Assembly (NCBI GenBank): GCA_022494885.1
Contig: JAGVSM010003642.1
Coordinates: 1 to 64,000 of the forward strand
Reading direction: 5' to 3'
DNA: 64,000 nt
DNA from: Micrasema longulum
Taxonomy: Eukaryota; Arthropoda; Insecta; Trichoptera; Brachycentridae
Positions 10,944 to 21,858 of this stretch are shown one piece after another (position 1 is the stretch's first letter; every line of letters begins with the position of its first letter). The notes beneath the pieces are model-generated. The model saw only the letters and a list, made by a program, of their open reading frames with translations, ran no database searches and had not been told where the DNA came from. The translations under genes and the position numbers were made by a program.

Positions 10944-11893
10944 ACATATTACAACAGAGATGAAGAACATTTAAGAAAAGGTAATATAGAAGTCTAGGCA
11001 TCTACAGGACTTATGACCTGTCAATGGCTGGTTTAAGTGGCCACTTTACACACTGTGTAACATTCACCATTCTGCCTATATTTGAACATCTATATTCCTT
11101 CAATTCTTTCACCTGTTGATGTTTGTGAAGTTAAAGAGCCGAAACCTTTATTCATGCGGGTGATATTCATCTAATTGAATTATTTCACCTACATACTAGG
11201 CAACGCCTGAAAATGTTATTTTTTCAATTTCTTTACTTCTTCATGGACCAGGTAATTTATCAACAAAATTTTGAGTTTGTCCAAATTTTTGTAAACAAGG
11301 ACTGGATTCAACTCCCCGGGGAGCTGTTTATGTTAACATATTACAACAGAGATGAAGAACATTTAAGAAAAGGTAATATAGAAGTCTAGGCATCTTCAGG
11401 GCTTATGACCTGTCAATGGCTGGTTTAAGTGGCCACTTTACACACTGTGTAACATTCACCATTTTGCCTATATTTGAACATCTATATTCCATCAATTCTT
11501 TCACCTGTTGATGTTTGTGAAGTTAAAGAGCCGAAACTTTTATTCATGCGGGTGAGATTCATCTAATTGAATTATATCATCTACATACTAGGCAACGCCT
11601 GAAAATGTTATTTTTTCAATTTCTTTACTTCTTCATGGACCAGGTAATTTATCAACAATATTTTGAGTTTGTCCAAATTTTTGTAGACAAGGACTGGATT
11701 CAACTCCCTGGGGAGCTGTTTATATTAACATATTACAACAGAGATGAAGAACATTTAAGAGAAGGTAATATAAGTCTAGGCATCTACAGGGCTTATGACC
11801 TGTCAATGGCTAGTTTAAGTGGCCACTTTACACACTGTGTAACATTCACCATTCTGCCTATATTTGAACATCTATATTCCTTCAATTCTTTCT
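10944..11893 (+). repeat. Array of 392-bp family A repeats (2.4 units)
   Basis: The word taacatattacaacagag starts at 10942, 11334 and 11726, a period of exactly 392 bp. Units differ by only a few substitutions, and the third is cut after about 168 bp. Each unit runs Q (acaacagagatgaagaacat), body (gtggccactttacacactgt), then P (gtttgtccaaatttttgta ... ctggattcaactccc). Family A recurs at 22270-22490, 46786-46870, 54203-54655, 56652-56835, 61138-61500 and 61975-62520. The 106-codon ORF at 11605-11925 lies across the repeat junction and is not a gene. Confidence 0.85.
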
Positions 11894-11961
11894 TAGACTT
11901 AGACTTCTATATTACCTTTTTTTAAATGTTCTTCATCTCTGTTGGAATATGTTAATATAAA
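11894..11961 (-). repeat. Inverted Q end of family A
   Basis: agacttctatattacctttt and aaatgttcttcatctctgtt are the reverse complement of the start of each 392-bp unit. With the inverted P segment at 12173-12244 this closes the array with an inverted terminus, so A behaves like a foldback or MITE-type element with long inverted ends. Confidence 0.8.
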
Positions 11962-12172
11962 GGCGGCCTCCGTGGTGTAGTGGTCAAGACACTTGACTCA
12001 CACACGAAAGGTTCCGGGTTCGATTCCCGGTGAGAACACAAAAATTAAAATGTGATTTTTCTCAAGCCTGGGTGTTCTGTGATGTAATTCACCACTGTAA
12101 TTGGGCCTTCCGGCCTGTTGTGGTGCAAAAATAAATAAATAAAAAAAAAAAATTAAAAAAAAATAAAAAATA
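11962..12172 (+). mobile_element. SINE-1 copy (tRNA-derived)
   Basis: A tRNA-like head starts ggcggcctccgtggtgtagt with box A tggtgtagtgg and box B ggttcgattcc. A body (ctcaagcctgggtgttctg, aattcaccactgtaattggg) and an A-rich aaataaat tail follow. It is flanked by an 8-bp TSD, aatataaa, at 11954-11961 and 12173-12180, and sits between the inverted Q and P segments of family A. The tRNA part lacks a full cloverleaf partner in the body, so it is a SINE, not a tRNA gene. Confidence 0.9.
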
Positions 12173-12244
12173 AATATAAACAGTTCCTTAGGGAGTTGAA
12201 TCCAGTCTTTGTCTACAAAAATTTGGACAAACTCAAATTATTGT
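12173..12244 (-). repeat. Inverted P end of family A
   Basis: cagttccttagggagttgaa and tttgtctacaaaaatttgga are the reverse complement of the P segment at 11657-11725. It ends at the second copy of taatggataata. Confidence 0.8.
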
Positions 12245-12256
12245 TAATGGATAATA

Positions 12257-12485
12257 TATCAATATAATATAATATATCGATATAATATAATATATCACGA
12301 AGTTACATATTTTGAGTTGATTTCATGTATGAGAGTTGTTGTATCACACAGAACCATAGAAAAATATCAAATTATAGTATATATTACTTACATTATATTA
12401 TGGACCTCCTATGTAGGTACAGATATATGATATTTTTTGATAGTTTACCTGTAAATAAAATCACCATTTGCCACTGGTGTGTATA
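12257..12485 (+). mobile_element. Repeat X, right part
   Basis: The reverse complement of 58965-59180: atatatcacgaagttacat, gagttgatttcatgtatgag, ttgtatcacacagaacca and gtaggtacagatatatgat all have close counterparts. This completes the interrupted copy that starts at 6908. Confidence 0.8.
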
Positions 12486-12640
12486 GTTATGAATGCCCCG
12501 ACTCAACATGGATTTTCTAGTGAGTCAGGGAAATTTCACAGGCATGGGTCGTTCCTGATTGTGTCACTTTGAACTGTGTCTCTGTTCCGTTTGAATGCAT
12601 GTCAAATGTTATAAATAAATAAAATAAAATAAAACACATT
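12486..12640 (+). repeat. Possible retroposon tail, (AAATA)n
   Basis: A sequence of higher complexity (catgggtcgttcctgattgt) ends in ataaataaaataaaataaaa, as expected for a retroposon 3' end. No second copy was found here, so the family is unknown. Confidence 0.35.
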
Positions 12641-13578
12641 GATTTAGTTTAGAAAAATAGATTTCTGGGGGCATTAATTTTCCCGTCCGCATCTATACCT
12701 CAGGAATTTTATAAGCGCTGTGGGTGTTTACTGCAAATTGTAAAATGCTGTTTTTGTGATGAATATTATTTTCTGGTGATTATTACTGGCTGTTTTTAGC
12801 AGAACATAGAATTTACATTACTGCACCCAATAACACAAATACCTTATTTTGGGAAAATTGTTGACTGCCTCTTTTTGCATGACTTTGTTCTATTATTTTA
12901 CATATACGGAGTGCTTTGTTAGGATCAAATATGCACAGAAGTATTTAAACAACATACATGGGTAAATGAAAAGTATAAATTAAGTTTTAAATACCCCCCA
13001 TTGAAGTTATCCCTACAATTAACAGGGTAGAAACCCCTCAAAGTACAGGAGTTCATAACGTGTAGGAGACTATACTTACTCAGAGTAACATGGGTTCAAA
13101 CAGTTCGGAGAAAATTTACGTAACAAACTGCGTGATCACACATACTGCACAGGAACACCATAGGAATATCTACGTTCTTCAAAAGTTACCTGCGGATAAT
13201 GTTCTTGAATGAATCATTGAATAAAAATAAACACAACTAAAGGAACGACATGTCACTCTTTGATTGACTGTTTGTTTATACTTCTTTAACATTATTTTCT
13301 TGAAAATAAAAAAAGGTTAAACGGACAATGTAAAGTACTACTGTTCTTGATATTAAAATAAACTTTTTTATATTTTTAAAGTTATACATAATTCGTATTA
13401 AAAACCAAGATTTTCTAACACAAAAAGACTAATTTAGTTTTTGTGAATAAAGTAAAAAATGTAAGAATGAAATAAATTGATGGAAAACTTAATTAAGAAA
13501 ATAATCATCGTTAAGATTAACATTTTTCAAGGAGGTAATTATTGGAAATAAAAAGAAATAACGAATACATAATCAGAG
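12641..13578. other. AT-rich stretch, nothing identified
   Basis: No coding signature, shared repeat or tRNA-like box was seen. Confidence 0.45.
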
Positions 13579-13650
13579 TCATTCATACGTTTATTTATTA
13601 TACGGCACAAGTGCATTTTACAATGTAAAATATAACTTTGTGATGAGATC
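13579..13650 (-). repeat. Family O retroelement 3' tail
   Basis: tttatttattatacggcaca followed by agtgcattttacaatg is the reverse complement of the 3' end at 20645-20690. A further relative lies at 36715-36760. All three share ggcacttgtgccgtata and an AT-rich tail, typical of a non-LTR 3' terminus. No RT could be read upstream in this copy. Confidence 0.55.
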
Positions 13651-14369
13651 AGTTGTACAAAAATTAGAAAAAATAATTAGAATATGGATATTTAAAAAGA
13701 AAAATATCAAAAAAATATATAAGTGTCAGCATACAGAAGATGTAAAAAAGTCGGTTTATTATGAACATAAAATGAGTTAACAGCAGATCATTAGCATAAA
13801 TAGCTTTTGTAAATGAATCGTTTATCTTTACTATAATATAACATCATGAAATATTTATAAAGAAATTATTTGAACTCAACAGTTACTTAATTAAGCATTA
13901 TGAACGCACACATATACACAAATTCATACGTACATTAACATGCATATATATAACAAACAAACATACAAACAACATATAAATTACATGTGATACATATATG
14001 TAAATATCAAAAACCACTCAAGATGAACATTTAGAAACTATGCCAAATAATCAACTCCATGAAGAAATTTTCTGTATTTTTAAAATATTGTTTTTATTAT
14101 TTATAAATCATATAACACAAAGTATTTTACAAGTATAATACATTGGATTACATTTCCAAGAGTAACAACAGCTCAATTCGGGACATAAATAATATAAACA
14201 TTTTAAAAATAAGACATTTTAAGAACAACAAAGAAACAAAGAAAGTTTAGCACCTTTATAACTAAATATAGCTCGACAATATATACGCTAAAAACCGTTT
14301 TTTACACAAACAGAATAAATATAATAAAAAAACGCTTTTAAGTATAAAAAAAATAAAGAATCTACTAAG

Positions 14370-14690
14370 GGAGACAAGGTCATTAACATCACATGCCATG
14401 CAGATGATGCAGCCATAGTGATGTACATATTCATCTCAGTTAGTAAACATCTGGATTACTAAGAAATGTCGTATAGTACAATGAACACATGAGTATTGGA
14501 AACATAATTCGGATATACAAAACGTGTGTCAAACCGATTATTGTATATGCAATAGAGGCGAGGATAGACGGAAAGAAAATAAAAAATACAAAAAACCAGG
14601 TAGAAAAACTTAATAGAGTAGTATAAATGAAATGTGCAAATAAAAATGTCTGTAACCTTTAGAGATATTGGTTTAATTGGTGTCCTCACA
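14370..14690 (+). pseudogene. Decayed RT fragment with ADD catalytic motif
   Basis: The plus strand at 14370-14457 reads GDKVINITCHADDAAIVMYI, the RT motif C region, with H instead of the usual Y before ADD. At about 14527-14615 another frame reads CVKPIIVYAIEARIDGKK, the block that follows the thumb in endonuclease-RT proteins of RTE/jockey-like elements. The connecting sequence is missing and stops abound. Family and clade are uncertain. Confidence 0.6.
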
Positions 14691-14744
14691 AAAAGGCGAA
14701 TACGTTTCAAAACCGGAAGATAGAAAAAAAGTATAGAATGAAAA

Positions 14745-14822
14745 GACTAGTGGTACTTTAATCCAAAAATTTGAAATATCCAGTCACCGGTTTCATCGCT
14801 TTCGTGACATCTTCGAGATTGG
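14745..14822 (-). repeat. Family G repeat end with hammerhead-like motif
   Basis: Shares gtggtactttaatccaaaaa-like and catcgctttcgtgacatctt sequence with 21640-21711. The 43 nt at 14780-14822 (-) keep the stem-core-stem order but have GUG instead of GUC at the predicted cleavage triplet and a weakened closing stem. This copy is probably inactive even if the family is a ribozyme. Confidence 0.6.
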
Positions 14823-16555
14823 TCGACGGTCACAAATATTCTCGCTAAGCCTTAGCGAGGGGGTACTGGGGAGAATTGGGAGAGGAATGCGTGTAAAATG
14901 AACCAAAGCTGAACACTTGGCATAACAGTTTATTTTTCATTCTTTCTGAATGCAGCACCAACTTATTGTTGATGATGCCTGTGGAGATGATTGGAATTTA
15001 AATAAATAGCCTACCGAGAGAGTTCAATCTTTTCTATTCTGGGATAAAGAGTTTTCGACTCCTCCCCTCATCCTGTATCGTAGTTTACATTAGTAATTTT
15101 GCTATATTTATTTATCATAGTTTTTAAACTTCACCTTGTACGTTAACGATATAATATTGTGCATTTTTTGTTCATACCTACTTATTCGAACATTGTAATT
15201 GGCAATTGTGCGGTATCGTACATTGAAATAAATGAATAGTAATAAAAAAAAACGATACAGGACATCTTGTTTAAAGCCACATCCTTTCGCAATTGGTTTT
15301 TATTCAATGGAAGTACAAACTTTTAAGCCCTTAAATCTTGAACATGTCTAATTTCACCGAACCCACTCAAAAAGGAAAACATATTTTGAGCTTCCACAAC
15401 GTGGACGCTAGGTTTTATTTTTCCTTTTTGATGCAGGTTTCATGAACATGATGAATTCCTATCATTTTCCAGATAAATTAATAACCGTCTGTAGACCCTG
15501 CCTATATCTCTGTACTTGGTCTAAAGTATGCGTAACATCCGACCTTCTATGGACAAATTCACTACAAAACTCTTTGACGTATTTAAATGTGCGTACATTA
15601 TACAGCACATTCATCACTCTGAATTTCTTGACTAAAGACAAGCCCCGAAAGTCAAATATCTGTCATTATTGTTCGAAAAATACGCTTTAATTAATCGTCT
15701 GTAACAAATCAATAAACGCATTCATTGAACTGAAACAGTGTTCCAGTATATGAATATTTTTTTGTACTGAGAATAAACCATATCTGACTATACGGCAAAA
15801 TCTAGGTTTATGTAAAATAACAGTTACGATAGTAATTGTTTGCAATTATTTACTGTCCTGAAAATGAGCAACGATCAGATCTCAATATATAATGACTATG
15901 CATGGCAGTAAAAAAATATGTTTGTTTTGTAATGATTATCAATATTACAATTTATAAACATTTATAATTAATAAGTTTATATAACAAATAACTTTCAAAC
16001 CATTATTGATGTATTGATTGATTTGGTGTTTATTTTGTAGAACTCCATATTTAAACTTATAATATTAGAAATCAAACACTGATTTGAGTCTACTGAACAC
16101 TTCATTTTATTTTTACAAATATAAACATACTAAAATAAAAACTTCGTGACAATTGTTTCGCCTTGTTAGGGCATTTTCAAACGAATGTCAAGATTATATG
16201 GATTGAATATCTTTATATAGTTATATTATTCAAGGTACTTAAGTAGAAAATAAAAATAATCTTATGAACTATAGCATGTACATTAATCATAATTGAAGGA
16301 AAAACCAATGGTTAAGGGCGAGGCTAAGTGTTAAATAGGTAATGGGGAATTAATGTATTTATATTTGAATTTCGGGAAAAATATAACAGAGTAAGTATTT
16401 ATTGACATACAAGTATGAATTGTGAGATAATTAATGAAGCTTTATAGTTTTGTAAATTTAGATAATTGCTGTCGAAAAAATAATAATTTTTAAAATAATT
16501 AACCTATTTATTTACGTATGCACATATATATATATATATATGTATCCATATATGC
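14823..16555. other. AT-rich stretch, nothing assigned
   Basis: Contains small ORFs such as 15442-15690 (+, 82 codons) without recognisable motifs, and (TA)n at 16524-16541. A block near 15210-15250 ends in aataaatgaatagtaataaa and may be another retroposon tail. Confidence 0.4.
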
Positions 16556-16800
16556 ATGTCTGTATAAACGCTTATGCGCTCTGTAGCTGCAGGAAATGTC
16601 ATCTAGATTCTATTTGTAAATTATTATTTATTAATTAAAAACTCTTCTATGTATTTTTTTAGAGTGTAAATGAAGGCTAGAATTCTAAACGACTATGCGC
16701 TCTATATCTGCAAAGTTGTTGAGATGTTTATTGTACAGCACCCATGAGGTGGATTTTCAAAAAGATAGGGGTATAAAAATTATCTTAAATAAATAAATAA
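16556..16800 (+). repeat. Family B element with internal ~100-bp repeats
   Basis: Two units carry the core tatgcgctctgtagctgcag / tatgcgctctatatctgcaa about 117 bp apart. They are followed by a 3' end (tttattgtacagcacccat, tggattttcaaaaagatag, tataaaaattat) and an aaataaataaataaa tail. The same order with three units is found at 41915-42285. This looks like a retroposon 3' region with internal tandem units. Confidence 0.65.
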
Positions 16801-17159
16801 ACATGTAATGTTTACATTTCTATTAATATTCTGTTTTTTTTAAATATTTTTATACAAGTGTTTTTTTTATTTATATTTTAGGCCAGAGCGTTTTTAATAA
16901 TTGTAAACTGATAAAAGGTGGTAGAAAGGTTTCCACTTGCGCTTTTAAAAAAAAACAGATTATTTTTGATAATCGTTATTCAATAAGTCCACTTATATGC
17001 ACTACACTTTGTCACATACTTGCAATACTCACAGTTTATTTTACTTTTACTCACCCTCACAGTATGTGGGTATATATGTAACATATAAACACACCCTCTC
17101 TCTAATACACAAACAAAAACACTGATACACAAACCAATATTTAATCGCCTGCGCCGCAA

Positions 17160-17450
17160 ATATATGGTTTATGTTACGTTTTTGATCTTTTATTTTTGGT
17201 TTTATAAAATAAATAATACAGGTATACATAAATTAAATAAGAACATAAATACGTTGTGTTTTAAACTGTTTCAAAATTTTGTTATTTATCTCTGTATTTT
17301 AAGTCTTCTTTGTATATTCTCACAAGTAAAAATAAAAAATATTTTTTTATGTCCTAGACACGGGTAGCCCTAGTGAGATTACATAATTTTTATTTTTAAT
17401 CATTGTTTACAAAGTGAAAAAAAAATTATCAATAAATAAAATAAATAATT
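17160..17450 (+). repeat. Family N retroelement 3' end
   Basis: tcttctttgtatattctcac, gacacgggtagccctagtga and an aataaataaaataaataat tail match the 3' ends at 26360-26805, 35215-35690 and 44520-44910. In those copies an RT C-terminus precedes the UTR; here only the UTR remains. Confidence 0.7.
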
Positions 17451-17924
17451 AACACAAATATTTTATTTCATTTATTTTATTTTTTCACATTTTTAACATA
17501 AGTAAATAATGTGACATCGCTGGGGTTACTCGTACCGAGGAGACTTAATAATACTGTTTTTTTTAAATGAGAATATATTAAAAATATTTATTATATATTT
17601 TCTTCTACCAAAATATAGAAACCATTATTTAAATTCTGTAATTCGTTCGGTTTTTTGTAGTAAAATATTTTATTTTTTTATTCTTTTTATAATTAATATA
17701 TTTGACTGCATTTTTGAGATAATAGATTTTTCTGACTAGGTACAACCTGTTTACAGTCAATTTTTTTTTAATGCAGTGCAAAATAAAAATAAAACATGAC
17801 TACTCGGATGTTAACAGTAATCTGTATTTATTTTACAAGTTTAGTTATCTATGCTATTATTCAAAAATATATTTAAGTAATTCTTCTGATTTTTCTCTAC
17901 AAAAATCCACTGACCACTTTTTTA

Positions 17925-18050
17925 CAAATGTATTCAATGATTTTACAATGTTCGGGCAACACGCTGAATGTATCATTTTGTGTCCCAAAATACTAAAATT
18001 TCTTTTCCAGAATTCAGATTCAAATTTGCGGTAGACCCCGTGACTATCCT
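17925..18050 (+). repeat. Family M diverged repeat
   Basis: Second copy of the repeat at 2155-2300, same orientation. The ORF at 17771-18034 crosses it and is not considered coding. Confidence 0.5.
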
Positions 18051-18690
18051 TCTTTGTTTTTACTGAGTAAATATTCTATCTCCAGATGGCCATTATACTG
18101 TGCATATTATAAAATATTTTAGGGAATAATTTTTGCACTATGACGGTTATAAATGTGACGATATTGAAATACTTACCTGGCATTAATAAAGTTATCAAAA
18201 GGAAGAGACGATAATATCTCAAAAATGGAAAGACAACGAAAAGTCGGTACGTGGTTGTACACTTTTATTTATTAATATCATGTGATATATTTTATTGTTT
18301 AACTGCCGAACCGCCTTTTCAATAAGATATAAATATCTGAGACATTAATTTTTAAGCACCGTGTATACCTTCAAGGCCCCAATAACAATGGCAAGTCAAC
18401 AGTTATCTTCAATGTTATCTACAAAGTAAAACTAAGTTTAATGTATGAAAAGCAGAATATGCATTTTTTTTTCGCGAAGCACCCACCTGAACTTTCCTAT
18501 CCACCGACCAGATAACCAAGTAAAACATGAGAACATTAAAATATATGTTTTAATCAAATCTCCTCCATCCCATGCGACCTATGCACCATACGAATCCTCA
18601 AATAAAACACATTCATCTAATTCAATATTTGTTCATTCTAACATTCTTAAAAAATTAACTCCAACTGAAACAAAAATATGGTAACACTAT
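18051..18690. other. AT-rich stretch, nothing identified
   Basis: Holds a 79-codon ORF (18445-18684, +) with no recognisable motif, probably chance. Confidence 0.4.
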
Positions 18691-18885
18691 ATAAAAATTG
18701 TAAAGCTAGAATACGTTCTTTACTGAGAAAATACAAAGCAGGACAAATATATTAAAAATATGTAAAACTATGATATGTTTTCTACTACGATAAAACAATG
18801 TAGAATCGATATATGAAAAATATGTAGAACATGATGTGTTTCCTACTGAGATAATACAATGCAGGAACAAAATATAAAAAAATAA
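18691..18885. repeat. 62-bp minisatellite, three units
   Basis: The words tgtaaagc, tgtaaaac and tgtagaac open successive units at 18699, 18761 and 18823, an exact 62-bp period. Each unit continues with tctttactgag/tttctactacg/tttcctactgag and acaaagcagg/acaatgtaga/acaatgcagg. Divergence between units is moderate. The minus-strand ORF here (18706-18918) follows the repeat and is not a gene. Confidence 0.75.
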
Positions 18886-20148
18886 AAGCGGGGTTGCTCG
18901 CGCAAAAAAAATGGACAAAGTATCAGTCTTGATTTATTCGTCACAATGTTCAATTTTAGGTTACCGATGAAGACACTTTAAATGCTCATGCAAAAATACT
19001 CATTTTCATGCACAAATATCGGTGTTTCTTTATAGACAGTTAAAGATAACTCTGTTAACTTCCCATTGTAATCGGGGCCCAGGTATCTACTTTGCTCAAC
19101 AGGTAAAACCATTAGCAGATTGATTTTGCGCACTGGAATATGAAACTCTCTATGCTGACGTCATCGTTGATAAAGCCGATTAAATAAATTGAGTTTTGCT
19201 TTGAACTTTAAGAAAAATGAAAAAGAATTAAATTCCCATAATCTGTAGAAGATACGAAATAATTCATAATATGTATTTGTAATTATGAAAGTTTTAATTA
19301 AGTATTCACAGAATAGAAACGTATGTTCCAAATTTGTGGGATTATTTTTTATTTTATACACAAGGAAAAGGTTCATTTATTTATTAATTCAAAATTACAC
19401 TCGTTTAAATATAAGTCAACTTATTAAGGCTTTTAAGGCTATGCCCGTGTCAGGCCATTATAATTAACAATAAAAAATACATGTAAAACTAATTAGATTT
19501 AAATATAATGACATGTGATGCAATATAATAACAATCCAGAAAAAAAGTACATGTTATAAATGATAAAATTCCAAAGTATACAATTTAAAAAAGATAATCA
19601 GACATAAATATTAGTATGTAAAATGTAAAATATAAGTTATTTAAATTTAGATTCATACATAATCAAATATACAAAATAACGCTTTCATTGAAATCAACAA
19701 AATAAGAGTAAAAAAGTTATATATACTCGTAGTAGTATTAAAAAAAATAAAAAATAACAGTATCATTGAGATAAATAGAAAAATAATATATACATGTATA
19801 TATATATATAAATATAATTGAAATAATAATTGAGATGTGGTTTCTATAAACTCACTCTACACTGTAGTAAGAAATAAGAGTTATAAACAATATGCCAAAC
19901 AAGATTAAATTCTATATTAAATAATATAAAAATACATAATAAAAATATTAAAAAAATAATAAATTAGAGATACGTGTATATAAACATTTATTAAAATATT
20001 TTAGAATTTCCGTAAAGTTTGAATTTTAATAAACACAAAATATTTTGAAAAAACAAAAGCAGTAGAAATGTTTACATATTTATTATTTAACACGTTTTAA
20101 CGACTTTTTAAATATATTTTGTATGCTGACATATGTGTTTATATGAGG
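18886..20148. other. AT-rich stretch, nothing identified
   Basis: Small ORFs at 19161-19376 (-) and 19285-19467 (+) overlap and carry no motif. A (TA)n run lies near 19790-19812. Confidence 0.4.
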
Positions 20149-20552
20149 GTACTACTTGCAAACCCGGAAAAAATCAAAATTTAAAAATACTGAGATATTA
20201 ATTGAAATTTATTCAGAGTACAATTTTTTTACAATATTTTAACATTTTCAGCCAAAAATACGGCTTAATTTGTAAGACTTGACTTTTAAATAATTGGCTT
20301 TGTTGCAAACATGGCTACCTCTACTTGAGTATTACAAAGTTGGTAATGTATAAAATTAAATTTATCATTTCACTTCTATTTCTTGCTAATCAACCATGCT
20401 TATGTCATCACTGCTTACGTATAAAATATTTACTGATTATAATTTTTAAAAAAAAGTTTTTAAAAAAAAGTTTAAGTTAAGTATTGCATCAGTTTTTTTG
20501 TGATTTGTGCAAACTAAAGAAAGATGGATTTTGCCGGGTTTGCAAGTAGTAC
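20149..20552. mobile_element. 404-bp MITE with 19-bp perfect TIRs
   Basis: gtactacttgcaaacccgg at 20149-20167 is repeated as its exact reverse complement at 20534-20552. The inner bases (aaaaatc / gatttt) extend the match imperfectly. The interior is AT-rich and non-coding. Size and structure suit a non-autonomous DNA transposon. No clear TSD is visible, though catatgtg occurs near both ends; the superfamily is not assigned. Confidence 0.7.
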
Positions 20553-20639
20553 ATTCATATGTGCATTTCTTGTTATTTTTCCTTGTCTTTTTATACACCC
20601 ATGTTTTAATACGGTTTTTATTTTTGAATGATTGAACTC

Positions 20640-20690
20640 ATTGTTATGTTATATTTTACATTATAAAAGGCACTTGTGCCGTATAATAAA
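20640..20690 (+). repeat. Family O retroelement 3' tail
   Basis: tttacattataaaaggcact followed by tgtgccgtataataaa; see 13579-13650 (-) and 36715-36760 (+). Confidence 0.55.
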
Positions 20691-21639
20691 AAAAAATACT
20701 AATTTTTATTATTTATTTTAAAATCTGAAAGTAGCGTACATAAAAATATGCTTATGTGTGCTCTGATAATAATAATAATAAAAAATTATTTTTTTTTATA
20801 TTATGTTGATTAAAAATAAAAATATGCTTCTTTTTTAAAACAAGGAAGCCATCATTAGTTAGCCAGTTTAGTATTTTTAAAAAATATAAAAAAATCAAAT
20901 ACAAAATAGAAAAGTAATAAAGCTCTGAGGGCGTTTAAAAATAAATAAATTAATGTTAAGCAGCTTTCTTAATCACGCCGAGTAGACTAATCAGTTAGGA
21001 ATATTTAATTGTTGATACTTAACTTACAAAAGCAAAATGCGGTCGACTAAATTCCTACAAACAACGTTCGAGCGCTTAACTCGCAACAATTATTTCCCCC
21101 ATAGATAACCTGGGAATAAGCAGATTAAAGTTTCATCGTGAGATTATTTGTTAGGTTTGGTGCATGAGCAATATTGAGAGTCAAGTTCTCTTCCCCTAAG
21201 CTAAAACATTCTGATTAATACACAAATGAACACACAACAGTATTATATTACTTAACAAGTTCATAACGGCATTACATACTTTTTAAATCGCGTTACTGAC
21301 TGCCCTAATTAAATTAGTTTAATTGATTTCCATGTACCCTTTATACGTACCCATCACACCAAATTATTTTTCTCTACTAACGTAAACACTAATGCAACAA
21401 AAAAATCATGCATACCTAATTTGTAACTTGTGCAACAACACTATTGGAGCCAACGCAAGTTTTCTATTCAACTTCAATTAAATTCAAAGGGGAAATCAGC
21501 GACAGCATGCAAGTATTATCGTCGTGAATGAGTTTTAATGGGTGAATTCAAACTATTTTTTTTATAAAAACATTTAAGTTTGTAAGTGAAAATTCTTGAT
21601 GGAAGTTCATTGTAATTTATTATATAAATAAAACACGAG
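20691..21639. other. AT-rich stretch, nothing identified
   Basis: No features beyond short simple repeats (aataataataataat near 20767). Confidence 0.4.
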
Positions 21640-21711
21640 TGATACTTTAATCCACAAATTTGGAATATCCAGTGACCAGTTTCATCGCTTTCGCGACATC
21701 TTCGAGACTGG
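21640..21711 (-). repeat. Family G repeat end with hammerhead-like motif (best copy)
   Basis: The 43 nt at 21669-21711, read on the minus strand, have a 5-bp closing stem CCAGU/ACUGG, a core CU(C)GAAGA, one U, a stem II hairpin GUCGC-GAAA-GCGAU with a GNRA loop, then GAAA, a short A-C...G-U stem III and the triplet GUC. This is the order of a minimal type I hammerhead with one extra C in the core. The flank toward lower coordinates (acgagtgatactttaatcca) is shared with 14745-14780. Activity is untested. Confidence 0.6.
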
Positions 21712-21858
21712 TATCTTTATTAAAGAGTTAAATGTATTTATACAGAACAGAGGTAAGGATAGATAATTTAAAGTTATATGTAAGTAAATTAAATAAAGTT
21801 ATTTTTATCTTAAGGATCATTATCAACAAATTTTCCTTGGGTTAACTAATGAATTGAT

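Noticed and set aside
11605..11925. 106-codon plus-strand ORF
   Set aside because: Lies across two units of the 392-bp repeat and into its inverted end; no motif.
11962..12040. tRNA gene
   Set aside because: Boxes A and B are good, but the unit is repeated with a non-tRNA body, an A-rich tail and a TSD, so it is SINE-1. The same applies at 52.3, 61.5 and 36.3 kb.
20640..20690. Transcription terminator hairpin (ggcacttgtgcc)
   Set aside because: The palindrome recurs at three loci as part of a retroelement 3' end, so it is repeat sequence.
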